From positions 2,356,001 to 2,420,000 of the forward strand of contig OZ251461.1 in assembly GCA_965242575.1 (NCBI GenBank): 64,000 bases of DNA. The letters run 5' to 3'. The notes below the pieces were generated by a model. That model was not told where the DNA came from. It saw only the letters and a program-made list of their open reading frames with translations, and did not search any database. Positions 9,186 to 19,100 of the stretch are shown one piece after another (positions within the stretch are counted from its first letter, which is position 1; the number at the start of each line of letters is the position of its first letter). This DNA comes from JANQOH01 sp965242575. Its GTDB lineage: Bacteria > Pseudomonadota > Alphaproteobacteria > UBA7887. The position numbers were made by a program, and so were the translations under genes.

Positions 9186-11867
9186 ATGCCGCCTTCCGGA
9201 CAGTTCGGTCCGCGCGTCCGCCGCACGCTCGCGGCGGGCGGGCGGGAATACGACTATTTCAGCCTGCCCGCGGCGGCGGAGGCGGGGCTGGACGGGGTCG
9301 ACCGGCTGCCCTACGCGCTGAAGGCGCTGCTGGAGAACCTGCTGCGCCACGAGGACGGCGCGGCGGTGCGCGCGGAGGACGCGGAGGCGCTGGCGGCGCG
9401 GCGCGCGGGGCGGGAGATCGCCTTCCGCCCGGCGCGGGTGCTGATGCAGGACTTCACCGGCGTGCCGGCGGTGGTCGACCTGGCGGCGATGCGCGACGCC
9501 ATGACGGCGCTCGGCGGGGACCCGGCGCGCATCGCCCCGCAAACGCCGGTCGACCTGGTCATCGACCACTCGCTCCAGGTCGACCGCGCCGGGAGCGCCG
9601 GCGCCTTCGCCGAGAACGTGCGGATCGAAATGGCGCGCAACCGCGAGCGCTACGCCTTCCTGCGGTGGGGGCAGAAGGCGTTCGCCAACTTCCGCGTCGT
9701 CCCGCCGGGAACGGGGATCTGCCACCAGGTCAACCTGGAGCGGCTGGCGCGGACGGTGTGGACGGCCGGCGGGCCGGACGGGCGCGCCCTCGCCTACCCC
9801 GACACGCTGGTGGGCACCGACAGCCACACCACCATGGTCAACGGTCTCGCGGTGCTGGGCTGGGGCGCGGGGGGGATCGAGGCGGAGGCGGCGATGCTGG
9901 GCCAGCCGATCTCGATGCTGGTCCCGGAGGTGGTGGGCTTCCGCCTGTCCGGGAGCCTCGCCGCGGGGGCGACGGCGACCGACCTGGTGCTCACGGTCAC
10001 CGACATGCTGCGGGCGCGCGGCGTGGTGGGGAAGTTCGTCGAGTTCTGCGGGCCGGGCCTCGACTCCCTCCCCCTCACCGACCGCGCGACCATCGCCAAC
10101 ATGGCGCCGGAATACGGCGCGACCTGCGGCTTCTTCCCGATCGACGCCGAGACGCTGCGCTACCTGCGCTTCACCGGGCGGGCGCCGGAGCATTGCGCGC
10201 TGGTCGAAGCCTACGCCCGCGCGCAAGGGATGTGGCGCGGCCCGGACTCGCCGGAGCCGGAGTTCGACGACACGCTCGCGCTCGACCTGGGCTCGGTGGC
10301 GCCCTGCATCGCCGGCCCGAAGCGCCCGCAGGACCGGATCGCGCTCGGCGCGGCGCGCGACGGGTTCGAGACGCTGCTGGCGGAGACGGGCGGGGCGAGG
10401 CCGGCGGCGGCGCCCGCCGGCGGGCGCGTCGCGGACGGCGCGGTGGTCATCGCGGCGATCACCAGCTGCACCAACACGTCGAACCCGAGCGTGATGATCG
10501 GCGCCGGGCTGCTGGCGCGCAAGGCGCGGGCGAAGGGGCTGTCGGTCAAACCGTGGGTCAAGACCTCGCTCGCTCCGGGGTCGAAGGTCGTCACGCGCTA
10601 CCTGGCGAAGTCCGGGCTGGACCGCGATCTCGACGCGCTCGGCTTCGGCCTGGTGGGCTACGGCTGCACGACGTGCATCGGCAATTCGGGGCCGCTGGCC
10701 GAGGAGGTGGAGAACGCCATAGCCGAGGGCGGCCTGACGGTGGCGGCGGTGCTCTCCGGCAACCGCAATTTCGAGGGCCGGATACACCAACGGGTGCGGG
10801 CGAACTATCTCGCCTCGCCGCCGCTGGTGGTCGCCTACGCGCTGGCGGGGTCGATGCGCGTCGACCTGGCGACCGAGCCGCTGGGCGCCGGGCGCGGCGG
10901 CGAGAAGGTGTATCTGCGCGACGTCTGGCCGTCGGCGCGCGAGGTCGCGGACGCAGTGCGCGAGGCGCTGGCGCCGGAGATGTTCGCCGCCGCATACGAC
11001 GGCGCGTTCGACGGCGACGCCGAATGGCGGGCGATCGAAACGGCGGCCGGCGACACCTACGACTGGCCGGAATCGACCTATGTGCGCAACCCGCCCTATT
11101 TCGCCGGCATGGCGGCCGAACCCGCCGGGATCGCCCCGGTGGAGGGCGCGCGGGTCCTCGCCATGCTCGGCGATTCGGTCACCACCGACCACATTTCGCC
11201 GGCGGGCGGGATCGCGCGGAGCGGCCCGGCGGGCGAATACCTGGCCGCGCACGGGGTGGCGCCGGCGGACTTCAACTCCTACGGCGCGCGGCGCGGCAAC
11301 CACGAGGTGATGATGCGCGGGACCTTCGCCAACGTCCGCCTGCGCAACGAACTCGCGCCGGGGACCGAGGGCGGGTGGACTCGCGTCGACGGCGCCGGCG
11401 ACCCGGTGCGGATTTACGACGCGGCGCGGACCTACGCCGAACGGGGGACGCCGCTCGTCGTCGTCGCCGGCAAGGAATACGGCGCCGGCTCGTCGCGCGA
11501 CTGGGCCGCCAAGGGGCCGATGCTGCTCGGCGTGCGCGCGGCGGTCGTCGAGAGTTTCGAGCGCATCCACCGCTCCAACCTGGTGGGGATGGGGGTGCTG
11601 CCGCTCCAGTTCACGGACGGCGCGACGCGCCGCGACCTGACGCTCGACGGGACGGAGACGCTGTCGCTCCCCGGCCTGGAGCGGGGCGCCGCGCCCGGCG
11701 CCGAAATCGCCTGCCGGATCGAGCGGGCGGACGGACGGGTGGACGAGATCGCCCTCCGCTGCCGGATCGACACCGACGACGAGGCGCGCTACTTCGCCCA
11801 TGGCGGCATATTGCCCTACATGCTGCGCCGGCTGGCGGCGGACGGCGCGCCCGGCGCCGGATCCTGA
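9186..11867 (+). CDS. acnA: Aconitate hydratase A
   Basis: An 893-residue cytosolic TCA-cycle enzyme that isomerises citrate and isocitrate through a 4Fe-4S centre. It shows the family signatures VLMQDFTGVPAVVDLAAMRD, DLVIDHSLQVD, GTGICHQVNLE and VGTDSHTTMVNGL. Cluster ligands are Cys428 (ITSCTNTSNPSV), Cys494 and Cys497 (GYGCTTCIGNSG). The swivel domain carries GDSVTTDHISPAG and KEYGAGSSRDWAAKG. The length matches bacterial AcnA/IRP-type aconitases. The ATG follows CCAGGAGTCCGCC. It converges with metF, nine bases apart, so the two genes must share a very short terminator region or read through. Confidence 0.97.
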   Translation: MPPSGQFGPRVRRTLAAGGREYDYFSLPAAAEAGLDGVDRLPYALKALLENLLRHEDGAAVRAEDAEALAARRAGREIAFRPARVLMQDFTGVPAVVDLAAMRDAMTALGGDPARIAPQTPVDLVIDHSLQVDRAGSAGAFAENVRIEMARNRERYAFLRWGQKAFANFRVVPPGTGICHQVNLERLARTVWTAGGPDGRALAYPDTLVGTDSHTTMVNGLAVLGWGAGGIEAEAAMLGQPISMLVPEVVGFRLSGSLAAGATATDLVLTVTDMLRARGVVGKFVEFCGPGLDSLPLTDRATIANMAPEYGATCGFFPIDAETLRYLRFTGRAPEHCALVEAYARAQGMWRGPDSPEPEFDDTLALDLGSVAPCIAGPKRPQDRIALGAARDGFETLLAETGGARPAAAPAGGRVADGAVVIAAITSCTNTSNPSVMIGAGLLARKARAKGLSVKPWVKTSLAPGSKVVTRYLAKSGLDRDLDALGFGLVGYGCTTCIGNSGPLAEEVENAIAEGGLTVAAVLSGNRNFEGRIHQRVRANYLASPPLVVAYALAGSMRVDLATEPLGAGRGGEKVYLRDVWPSAREVADAVREALAPEMFAAAYDGAFDGDAEWRAIETAAGDTYDWPESTYVRNPPYFAGMAAEPAGIAPVEGARVLAMLGDSVTTDHISPAGGIARSGPAGEYLAAHGVAPADFNSYGARRGNHEVMMRGTFANVRLRNELAPGTEGGWTRVDGAGDPVRIYDAARTYAERGTPLVVVAGKEYGAGSSRDWAAKGPMLLGVRAAVVESFERIHRSNLVGMGVLPLQFTDGATRRDLTLDGTETLSLPGLERGAAPGAEIACRIERADGRVDEIALRCRIDTDDEARYFAHGGILPYMLRRLAADGAPGAGS

Positions 11868-11876
11868 CGGGCGCGC

Positions 11877-12809
11877 CTACGCGGCGCGGGCCCGGCGCGG
11901 GCCGAGACGTCGGATGACCTCCGCCGCCGCCGCCTCCGACCGCGGCCCCATGACGTGCGCGCCGGCGACGCCGGGGGTCTCGCGCAGCGCTTCGGCCAGT
12001 TCGACGCAGATGCGGATTCCCTCCTCCTCCGGGTCGGCCGCGCCCTCGAGCCGGGCGATGACCGCCTCTGGCACGTCGACGCCGAACAGGTTGTCGTTCA
12101 TCCAGCGCGCCGACCTGGCGGAGCGCAGCGGGCCGACGCCGACCAGCAGGTAGGCGCGTTCGGTAATCCCGCACTCGGCGAGCCGGGCGGCGTAGCGGCG
12201 GGCGAGCGCGGGGTCGAAACAGTATTGCGTCTGGACGAAGCGCGCGCCGGCGACGAGTTTGCGCTCCAGGCTTTCGGGACGCCAGCCGGGCGGCGGGTCG
12301 CGCGGGCTGTCGGCGGCGCCGACGAACAGGCGCGGGCGCGCGGCGAGTTTGCGCCCGTTGGGCAAGGCCCCCTCCCCGTCCATGACGCGGACGGTGTCCA
12401 TCAGGCCGGCGCTGTCGAGATCGAAGACCTCGCGGGCGCCGGGCTGGTCGCCGCCGGCCATGCGGTCGCCGGTGAGGCACAGCACGTTGCGGACGCCGAG
12501 CGCCGCCGCGCCCAGCAGGTCGCCCTGGAGGGCGAGGCGGTTGCGGTCGCGCACGGTCATCTGCATCACCGGCTCGACGCCGGCGCTGACCATGAGCGCC
12601 GCCGCCGCCAGCGCCGACATGCGCGCGCCCGCGCCCGCGCCGTCGGTGACGTTGACCGCGTCGGCGGCGCCGGCGAGCGGCGCAACCCGCGCCAGCAGGT
12701 CGTCCGGGTCGGCCGACAGCGGCGGCGTCGTCTCGGCGGTCAGGACGAAGCGCCCCGCCTCCAGCGCCGACTCGAGCGGCCCGGCCGCCCTCGGCGCCGG
12801 TGCGTTCAT
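11877..12809 (-). CDS. metF: Methylenetetrahydrofolate reductase family protein
   Basis: A 310-residue TIM-barrel flavoprotein that reduces 5,10-methylene-THF to 5-methyl-THF for methionine synthesis. Recognisable segments are FVLTAETTPPLSADPDDLL, DAVNVTDGAGAGARMS, MQMTVRDRNRLALQGDLLGA, VLCLTGDRMAGGDQPGAREV, FVGAADSPRD and ARFVQTQYCFD. The aspartate and glutamate residues of the FAD and folate site sit in the expected places. It has no C-terminal zinc-finger extension. A near-consensus promoter lies directly upstream with an untranslated leader of only about 26 bases, too short for a riboswitch. It converges on acnA. Confidence 0.9.
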   Translation of the reverse strand: MNAPAPRAAGPLESALEAGRFVLTAETTPPLSADPDDLLARVAPLAGAADAVNVTDGAGAGARMSALAAAALMVSAGVEPVMQMTVRDRNRLALQGDLLGAAALGVRNVLCLTGDRMAGGDQPGAREVFDLDSAGLMDTVRVMDGEGALPNGRKLAARPRLFVGAADSPRDPPPGWRPESLERKLVAGARFVQTQYCFDPALARRYAARLAECGITERAYLLVGVGPLRSARSARWMNDNLFGVDVPEAVIARLEGAADPEEEGIRICVELAEALRETPGVAGAHVMGPRSEAAAAEVIRRLGPRRARAA

Positions 12810-13133
12810 GGCGTTCCGCCTCGCGGTTCGGGGAATACCCGAAGTATAGGAAACGGCGGCGCTCCTGTCAATCGGGCGCGCCGAATCGGCGGCGGTTCCC
12901 GTTTCGGAAGGCCGCGCCCGTCGAGCGGCCGGATCGGACGAGCGCGCCCGGGGCGGTTCGGCGCGCCGCCGGCGCGCGCCGCGTTCCGACGACGGGCGGG
13001 CTTCCGCATTTGAACCGCGGCGACCGGTCGGCTACGGTCCGGTCGACCGCTGTGCAATCGACGGATCGCGATATGCGGCGCCGCGCGCCCCACACACGCA
13101 ACGCCCATCGCGCGGGCCGCCGGATCGGCCGGC
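12810..13133. other. Intergenic region with divergent starts
   Basis: No gene is supported here. The left end holds the minus-strand metF promoter. The rest is GC-rich sequence upstream of the plus-strand AAA+ gene, without a clear promoter, hairpin or repeat that I could recognise. Confidence 0.6.
12843..12871 (-). promoter_or_regulatory. Sigma-70-type promoter of metF
   Basis: On the minus strand, TTGACA (12866-12871) and TATACT (12843-12848) are separated by exactly 17 bases. This is an almost perfect vegetative promoter in very GC-rich surroundings. Transcription would begin near 12836, about 26 bases before the metF start codon. Confidence 0.75.
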
Positions 13134-14105
13134 ATGGCCCGTAGCGACCTGCTCATATCGCTCGTCCGCGCCGGCGCGGCGGGGGACAGGCGGGAGCTCG
13201 CGCGCACGGTGGAGACCCTCGTCGCGGAGGAGCGCGCCAGGCAGCACAACACCCTGGCCGACCGCCTGACGCGCGCGCTGCGCGGCGCCGGCAATGGCGG
13301 GTATGCGGGGCGTGCGCTCGCGGAGCCGTTCGCGCGGGTGCGCGATTACGTGTTCGAGGCGGCGCCGAAAAAGCGCCTGGAGGACCTGTTTCTTCCCGAA
13401 GCCTGCGAACGGGCCTGCCGCGAGCTGGTCGAGGAGCAGCAACGCGCCTCCCTGCTGCGCGCCCACGGCCTGGAGCCGCGCCATCGAGTGCTGCTGGTCG
13501 GCCCGCCGGGCAACGGGAAGACCTCGCTCGCCGAGGCCATTGCCGAAGCCCTCGCGGTCCCGTTTTTCGTCGTCCGCTACGACGCCGTCATCGGCAGTTT
13601 CCTCGGCGAGACGGCGAGCCGCCTGCGGTGCGTGTTCGACTACGCGCGCACGACTCCGTGCGTCCTGTTTTTCGACGAGTTCGACGCAATAGGCAAGGAG
13701 CGCGGCGACGTCCACGAGACGGGCGAGATCAAGCGCGTGGCGAGCTCGCTGCTGATGCAGGTCGACGACCTGCCGAGCTATACGGTAGTCGCGGCCGCCT
13801 CCAACCATTCCGAGCTGCTGGACCGGGCGGCGTGGCGGCGCTTCCAGCTCCGGCTGACCCTGCCTGCGCCAAATCAGGACCAGATTCGCCGCTACGTCGA
13901 GGCGTTCGCGGAGAAGATGGCGGAGCCTCTGGGGACGTCCACCGAGACCATCGCCAAATCGCTCGGACGGGTGAGTTACGCGGAAGTCGAGGAGTTCTGC
14001 GAAGATATCCGTCGACGCTGGACGCTATCGATGGGCGAGCATTCCCTGAAGGGAATCGTCGCGCAACGATTGAGGCAATGGCGATCGAGGGCTCATCAAC
14101 CGTAA
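13134..14105 (+). CDS. AAA+ ATPase, partner type of S8 peptidases
   Basis: A 323-residue AAA+ ATPase. It has Walker A GPPGNGKTS (residues 123-131), Walker B VLFFDEFDAIG (about 177-187), and a conserved AVIGSFLGETASRLRCVF pore-loop region. The N-terminal LLISLVRAGAAGDRRELART and AEERARQHNTLADRL segments identify the small AAA family that is normally encoded directly before a subtilisin-like S8 peptidase. The pair is widespread, of unsettled function, and often considered a proteolytic stress or defence module. Here only a decayed piece of the peptidase gene follows, so this ATPase has probably lost its partner. The ribosome site before the ATG is weak. The base composition is slightly less extreme than that of the metabolic genes. 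Confidence 0.85.
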   Translation: MARSDLLISLVRAGAAGDRRELARTVETLVAEERARQHNTLADRLTRALRGAGNGGYAGRALAEPFARVRDYVFEAAPKKRLEDLFLPEACERACRELVEEQQRASLLRAHGLEPRHRVLLVGPPGNGKTSLAEAIAEALAVPFFVVRYDAVIGSFLGETASRLRCVFDYARTTPCVLFFDEFDAIGKERGDVHETGEIKRVASSLLMQVDDLPSYTVVAAASNHSELLDRAAWRRFQLRLTLPAPNQDQIRRYVEAFAEKMAEPLGTSTETIAKSLGRVSYAEVEEFCEDIRRRWTLSMGEHSLKGIVAQRLRQWRSRAHQP

Positions 14106-14121
14106 CCTGCGGGAACCGCCG

Positions 14122-14400
14122 ATGCAGGAATATCCGCTTCTGCCCATGCCTCCTGCCCTGCCCGGCGACCCGGACCGGCCGCGGGGCTATCCGCCGCCCG
14201 GACGGAACCCGGGCCCAGCGCGGTAAGAACAGGGTCCGGCCCGAAATTCGACCGCCTGGGCGATATCGTGTACCCGCATGGGGATGGCTGTCGATCCACG
14301 ACGATTCCTCGAATACCGCCCCGGAACGCGCGTCCGCCACGCGCGCTTGGGCGACCGCTTCGGCGACCGTACACACCATGACCCGATGCGCCTTGACCGC
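14122..14400 (+). pseudogene. Decayed 5' end of an S8 (subtilisin-like) peptidase gene
   Basis: A start ATG with MQEYPLLPMPPALPGDPDRP opens 16 bases after the AAA+ stop and hits a stop after about 34 codons. In a second frame follows RSGPKFDRLGDIV-like sequence (read as TGSGPKFDRLGDIV), and in a third LSIHDDSSNTAPERA. These three blocks, in this order, match the N-terminus of the S8 peptidases encoded after this AAA+ ATPase: a short proline-rich start, a GPKFxRL segment, then a DDPxxIAPERALVFE-like segment. At least two frameshifts separate them and nothing of the catalytic domain follows. The match is from memory of the family and needs alignment. Confidence 0.5.
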
Positions 14401-14510
14401 ACGAGCGCGTTAGGCTATTTTCCTCCCTCTCGGCATGGTTCGCGCTCCGGCGTGCAGGCCATGCCACCCTGCGGACTGCGCCAGGACATGACAGCGGCAC
14501 GGGCAGCACG

Positions 14511-15983
14511 ATGAAAATTCTCTACTTGTTCCCAGATACGAATCTGTTCATACAATGTTGCGCTCTAAATGGGCTCGACTGGTCGAGCTTGCGAGAATCT
14601 GACGAGATAGACGAGATACATCTGATCGTCTGTCGTCCTGTCCAGCACGAAATCGACAGGCAAAAACAACGAGGGAACGACAGGGTGGGCAGGCGGGCGC
14701 GTCGTGCGCATTCCATTTTTCGGGATCTAATTATTGGCGGCAACGATTACGAATCGATTAAAGGCTCAGCTCCACAGGTCAAACTATTTGTCGATCCATC
14801 TATCTTGCCCAGCCCGGAAATCAGGAATCGTCTTGACTACCGAGAGATTGACAATCGGATCGTGGGGTGCGTTCATGCTTATAGAAAGTCACATCCGGAC
14901 TCTGATACACGTTTGCTCACCCACGACAGCGGACCCATGGCAAGCGCGCGGATGTTGGATCTGCCCTTTATTGTTATCCCAGACACTTGGATACGCCCGC
15001 CGGAACCCACCAAGATAGAACGCAAGAATGAACAGCTGCGGCTGGAGTTGGAGCGCATCAAAAATGCCGAGCCTCGTTTCCAAATTACCCCTTTGGGAGA
15101 TGACGGGAGTGAAATAACCTCGTTGGAATTCAATTGGGATATCTACGAAAGTTTGCCGGATGTCACAATATCTAATATTATTGAACGCTTAAAGCGTGAA
15201 TTCCCGCTTAGTTCTGACTTCGGACCCCGGGAATCTATGGAACGTCCGTTCGGATTCGGCGCCATGACAACCTTCACCCCCGCGTCCGATCAGGAAATTG
15301 ATGAGTACAAGAAAAAATACGGCGCGTGGATAAAGAAATGCAAAGACATTTTGCAACAAATTCATATACCTTTGAATGATCGGATTCGCGCAAAATTTTG
15401 TTTCTCGCTGAATAACGTAGGCACTCGCCCTGGTAAAGACGCTCTTGTGACCATAACTGCTAAGGGAAATTTTTCGATCAGGCCACCACTGGCAGAGAAA
15501 ACTGAAGAAGACGCTCGGCCGCTGTCATTCCCGTCACCTCCAGACTCGCCGCAGGGGAAATGGTCTAATCCCCTTACGCCTTTGCTTACGTCTTTGGGGC
15601 TTGGGCCTACGGGGGTTGCGAAAATCGTATCGCACTTGCCCGAAACTCCACCTATCGATTCTATACGTCAGAGGCCCGGGCCCGATCCCAATCAATTTTA
15701 CTACAAATCCCACCGATTTGCGGAACCTTCAAACGCTTTCAGCCTCGAGTGCGCCCAATGGCGACACGGTATGGACGCTGAGATTTTTGAGGGTCATCTG
15801 TGCATTACGCAAAATGTTGAAGAAATTCACGGTTCCCTCGAATGCATAATTCACGCAGAAAACCTTTCGACTCCAGAACGTAAGATAATGCCGGTAAAAG
15901 GCAAGCCTAACCGGTCAGATACGGCCGCTGTTGCCAGGAAAATGGTGGATGACTTGGTCAACGCGAGAAAACAGCAGAAATAA
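14511..15983 (+). CDS. PIN-domain protein, AT-richer, function unknown
   Basis: A 490-residue protein whose first 165 residues look like a PIN ribonuclease domain. It starts ILYLFPDTNLFIQCC with the first catalytic aspartate (Asp9), has HLIVCRPVQHEIDRQKQ with a conserved glutamate, then LDYREIDNRIVGCV and RLLTHDSGPMASARML with later acidic residues. A charged helix (ERKNEQLRLELERIKN, about 180-195) joins it to a C-terminal region with no recognised fold. Large PIN proteins of this kind occur in defence islands. The gene is clearly AT-richer than the flanks and occupies the place where the S8 peptidase body should be, so it probably arrived by insertion and removed the peptidase. A defence role is inference. 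Confidence 0.65.
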   Translation: MKILYLFPDTNLFIQCCALNGLDWSSLRESDEIDEIHLIVCRPVQHEIDRQKQRGNDRVGRRARRAHSIFRDLIIGGNDYESIKGSAPQVKLFVDPSILPSPEIRNRLDYREIDNRIVGCVHAYRKSHPDSDTRLLTHDSGPMASARMLDLPFIVIPDTWIRPPEPTKIERKNEQLRLELERIKNAEPRFQITPLGDDGSEITSLEFNWDIYESLPDVTISNIIERLKREFPLSSDFGPRESMERPFGFGAMTTFTPASDQEIDEYKKKYGAWIKKCKDILQQIHIPLNDRIRAKFCFSLNNVGTRPGKDALVTITAKGNFSIRPPLAEKTEEDARPLSFPSPPDSPQGKWSNPLTPLLTSLGLGPTGVAKIVSHLPETPPIDSIRQRPGPDPNQFYYKSHRFAEPSNAFSLECAQWRHGMDAEIFEGHLCITQNVEEIHGSLECIIHAENLSTPERKIMPVKGKPNRSDTAAVARKMVDDLVNARKQQK

Positions 15984-15995
15984 GATTAAAGTCGA

Positions 15996-16023
15996 GATTC
16001 ACACCCATAATTTTGTGTGAATC
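15996..16023. terminator. Hairpin between convergent genes
   Basis: A perfect nine-base inverted repeat, GATTCACAC and GTGTGAATC, encloses an AT-rich ten-base loop. It lies 13 bases after the PIN gene stop and upstream of the end of the convergent helicase gene. There is no clear T run on either side, so it may act bidirectionally with Rho or as a different element. Confidence 0.4.
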
Positions 16024-16148
16024 GGAAACGTTATGACGCATACAAATTGGGCGACGTAACGGGCCACACGCACATGATCGCCGTGTTATCAACCTTTGAT
16101 ATACACGTATTGCTCGCCGCCTGGTTTCATCCCGCTGCTGCGTAGCCC

Positions 16149-19100
16149 CTACCCCTCCTCCAATATTTCCCGCGCCGTCTTGCCCGCCGCCGCGTCGGGC
16201 GGCGGGGCGGGGTCGGGGGGCTGGAACAACGGGTTGCCCGGCGACCAGAACTCAACGCTGTCGGCGTTCGCGGCGTGGTAGTCGCGGTCGGTCGTCACGC
16301 GGACGGGGGCGGTCATGCCGGGGGCGCGGAGGCCGTATTCGCGGCGGCCCATGGGCTGGACCTCGACGCCGGGCGGCATCAGGTCGGGGCGGGCGAGCAG
16401 GCGGTCGAGATCGGCCATCGCCAGCGCCGAAGGCGCGCGGGCGGGCATGGCGAGATCGGCGTCCAGGACCGAATCGAGGTCGAAGCCGGCGCCCTCCGCC
16501 GCCTCCCGCGCGCTCCGGGCAATCTCCTCCGCCGCGTCGGCGCCGCGCAGCACCGCGTCCGAGATCGCCCCCGGCAGGCGCGCCAGGATGGGCTGCAACC
16601 GCCCCACCACCGACTCGAACAGGCGGATGCGGGTCCGCAGCGCGCGATAGACGTCGGTCTCCACCGTCCCTTCGTAATGCAGGTTGACGACGCGGATGAC
16701 CGAATGTTTCTGGCCCAGGCGGTCGATCCGCCCGATGCGCTGTTCGACGCGCATGGGGTTCCACGGCATGTCGTAGTCCACCAGCGCGCCGCAGAATTGG
16801 AAGTTCAACCCCTCCGCCGCCGCGTCGGTGCACAGCAGCAGGTCCGCGGCGCCGTCGCGGAAGCGGCGCGCGGCGTCGTGGCGGGCGATGGCGCGCCAGC
16901 CGCCGCCGGGCGCGGGCTCCTCGCCGCCGCGGCCCGAATAGCAGATCGGCCGCCAGCCGCCGCCATCGGCGCGCAGCGCGTCGCGCAGGAAGTCCATCGT
17001 GTCGGCGAATTGCGTGAACACCATCGCGCGGTCGTGGCCGTCGCGGCGCAGCTCCGCCAGCGCCGCCTTCAGGCGGGCGAGCTTGCCGTCGGGCGGCAGC
17101 GCGCGGACGCGCTCCAGCAACTCCGCGACGGCGGCGCGGTCGGCGGCGGCCAGCGCCCGGCGCTCGCGCTCCGCCGCGTCGTCGGCGTCGAGGAGCTCGT
17201 CGTCCGGCAGGTCCTCCTCCCCCGGCCCCGCATCCCCCGGCCCCGCATCCCCCGGCCCAATTGTCGCGCCGTCCGCGTCCAGCGCGGCGAGATGCCGCTC
17301 CAGCGTTGCGCGCAGGGCGCGGAAGCTGCTGGCGAGGCGGCGGCGATAAATCGTCATCACGAACCCGACCGCGGACCGCTCCGCCGCCGCCGCGCCGTTC
17401 CAGGCGGCGGAGATGTAGTCCTCCACCGCGCGGTAGAGCGCGCGCTCGTCCGCCGTCATCGTCACGAACCGGTCCTCGACCCGGCGCGTCGCGACGGGGG
17501 TGGAGATCGCCCCCGCTGCGAAATAGCGCCGCAGCAGGTCGCGGGTGTGGCGCGAGACCAGCGCGCGGACCGGCGTGCGCGCCCGCATCGCCGCCAGCGC
17601 CGCGCGCCGTTCGGGAGTCTCCAGCCGCCGGCGCGGAATGCTCGACGAGTCGCGCAGCGCCCGCAGGACCTTGCCCGCCGCGAACCGCGAGCAGCCCGTG
17701 ACGCGGCGCGCCTCGGCGCCGTCCATGCGGCCCCAGGCGCGCTCCGCGGCGCGGAACAGCCCGGCCATGCGCTCGAACGCCTCGGCGCCGGGGTTGGGAT
17801 GGGCAATGTCTTCGAAGAACCGCAGGAACGCCGCCTCGCTCCATTCCGGCGGCAGGCCGAGCAGCGCCAGCAGGTCGCGGAGCTCGACGGGGTGGACCTG
17901 CATCGGCGTCGCGGTGAGCAGCACCAGCCCGCGGAATTGCCCGCGCGCCTCGAGCGCCTGCATCGTTTGCAGCAGCGCGTTCGGCCCGCCGTCCTTCGCC
18001 GACCCCGCCCCCCGGCGCCGCGCGTGGTGCGCCTCGTCGAGCACCGCCAGGTCCCACGGCTCGGCCGCCAGCAGCTCGGCCCGCCGCGCGCTCCGCCGCA
18101 TGGTCTGGCTGGAGGCGAGCACGGCCGGCCGGTCGCGCCAGCCGGCGCCGTCGATCTCGCGCCGGCGCCCGCCGCGCCCCGGCGCGGGGGCGAAGACGAG
18201 TTTGCTTCCGTCGTAGATCGGCCAGTCGAGGTTGAACTTCTCCCGCAACTCCGCCTGCCATTGCGGCAGGATCGCCCGGGGCGCGAGGATGAGAACCCGC
18301 TTCGCCCGCCCGGCGAGCCAGGCTTGCCGCAGCAGCATCCCCGCCTGGACGGTCTTGCCGAGGCCCACTTCGTCGGCGATCAGCAGGCGCGGCGGCCACG
18401 CCGCATAGAGCCGTTCGAACGCGCGCACCTGGTGCGGCCAGGGCGCGACGGCCGCCGTGGCCTCGCCGACCCGCGCTCCGCCGCGCGCCCTGCGCGGCGC
18501 GGCGGCGATGGCGGCCCACAGCCGGGCCCGCCGGTCCGGCATCGGCGGTGGTTCGGGCGGCGGCGGTTGGGGCGGTTCGGGCGCGGGCGGCGCGGCGGCG
18601 CGCGGCTTCGCCCGCGTCAGCCGCGCCGGCGCGGCGCCGCCGGGCGGGAGGAATCGCAGCAGGTCGCGCCGCGCCGCCTCCGGCGCGTCGATGACCAGCG
18701 CGCCCGCCGCGCGGTCGGCCCACAGCCGCGCGAAGTCCGCCTCCTCGCCCTCCGCCCGCGCCGGCTCCGGCCCCCAGCTGGTGTAAACCGAGATGCTCTC
18801 CCAGTTCCGCGTCCAGCCGGCGGCGGTTTCGTTCAGGCTGCCGGTCCAGGCGAGGCGGTTGCCGGCGCGGTCGGCGACGACCCCCGTCTTGGCGTGGAAG
18901 ATCGCCGCGTCGCGGACGGGTTTGCGGTCGGCGCCGCACGGGACCGCCACCTTCACGTCGAGGCGGCCGCGCGCGACCATCCATGCGAGCAGCGCGAGCG
19001 CGCCCTCCGCCTCGGCGTCGGGCGGCGCGAGCGGCAGTTCGGCGAGCCGCCGCGCCACCCGTTCGCGCAGGTCCGCGCCCCGCTCGATGGCGGCGATGTG

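Noticed and set aside
12810..12836. Riboswitch in front of metF
   Set aside because: The predicted leader is about 26 bases, far too short for a SAM or cobalamin riboswitch.
17221..17258. Phase-variable repeat in the helicase gene
   Set aside because: The unit is 15 bases, so changes in copy number keep the frame.
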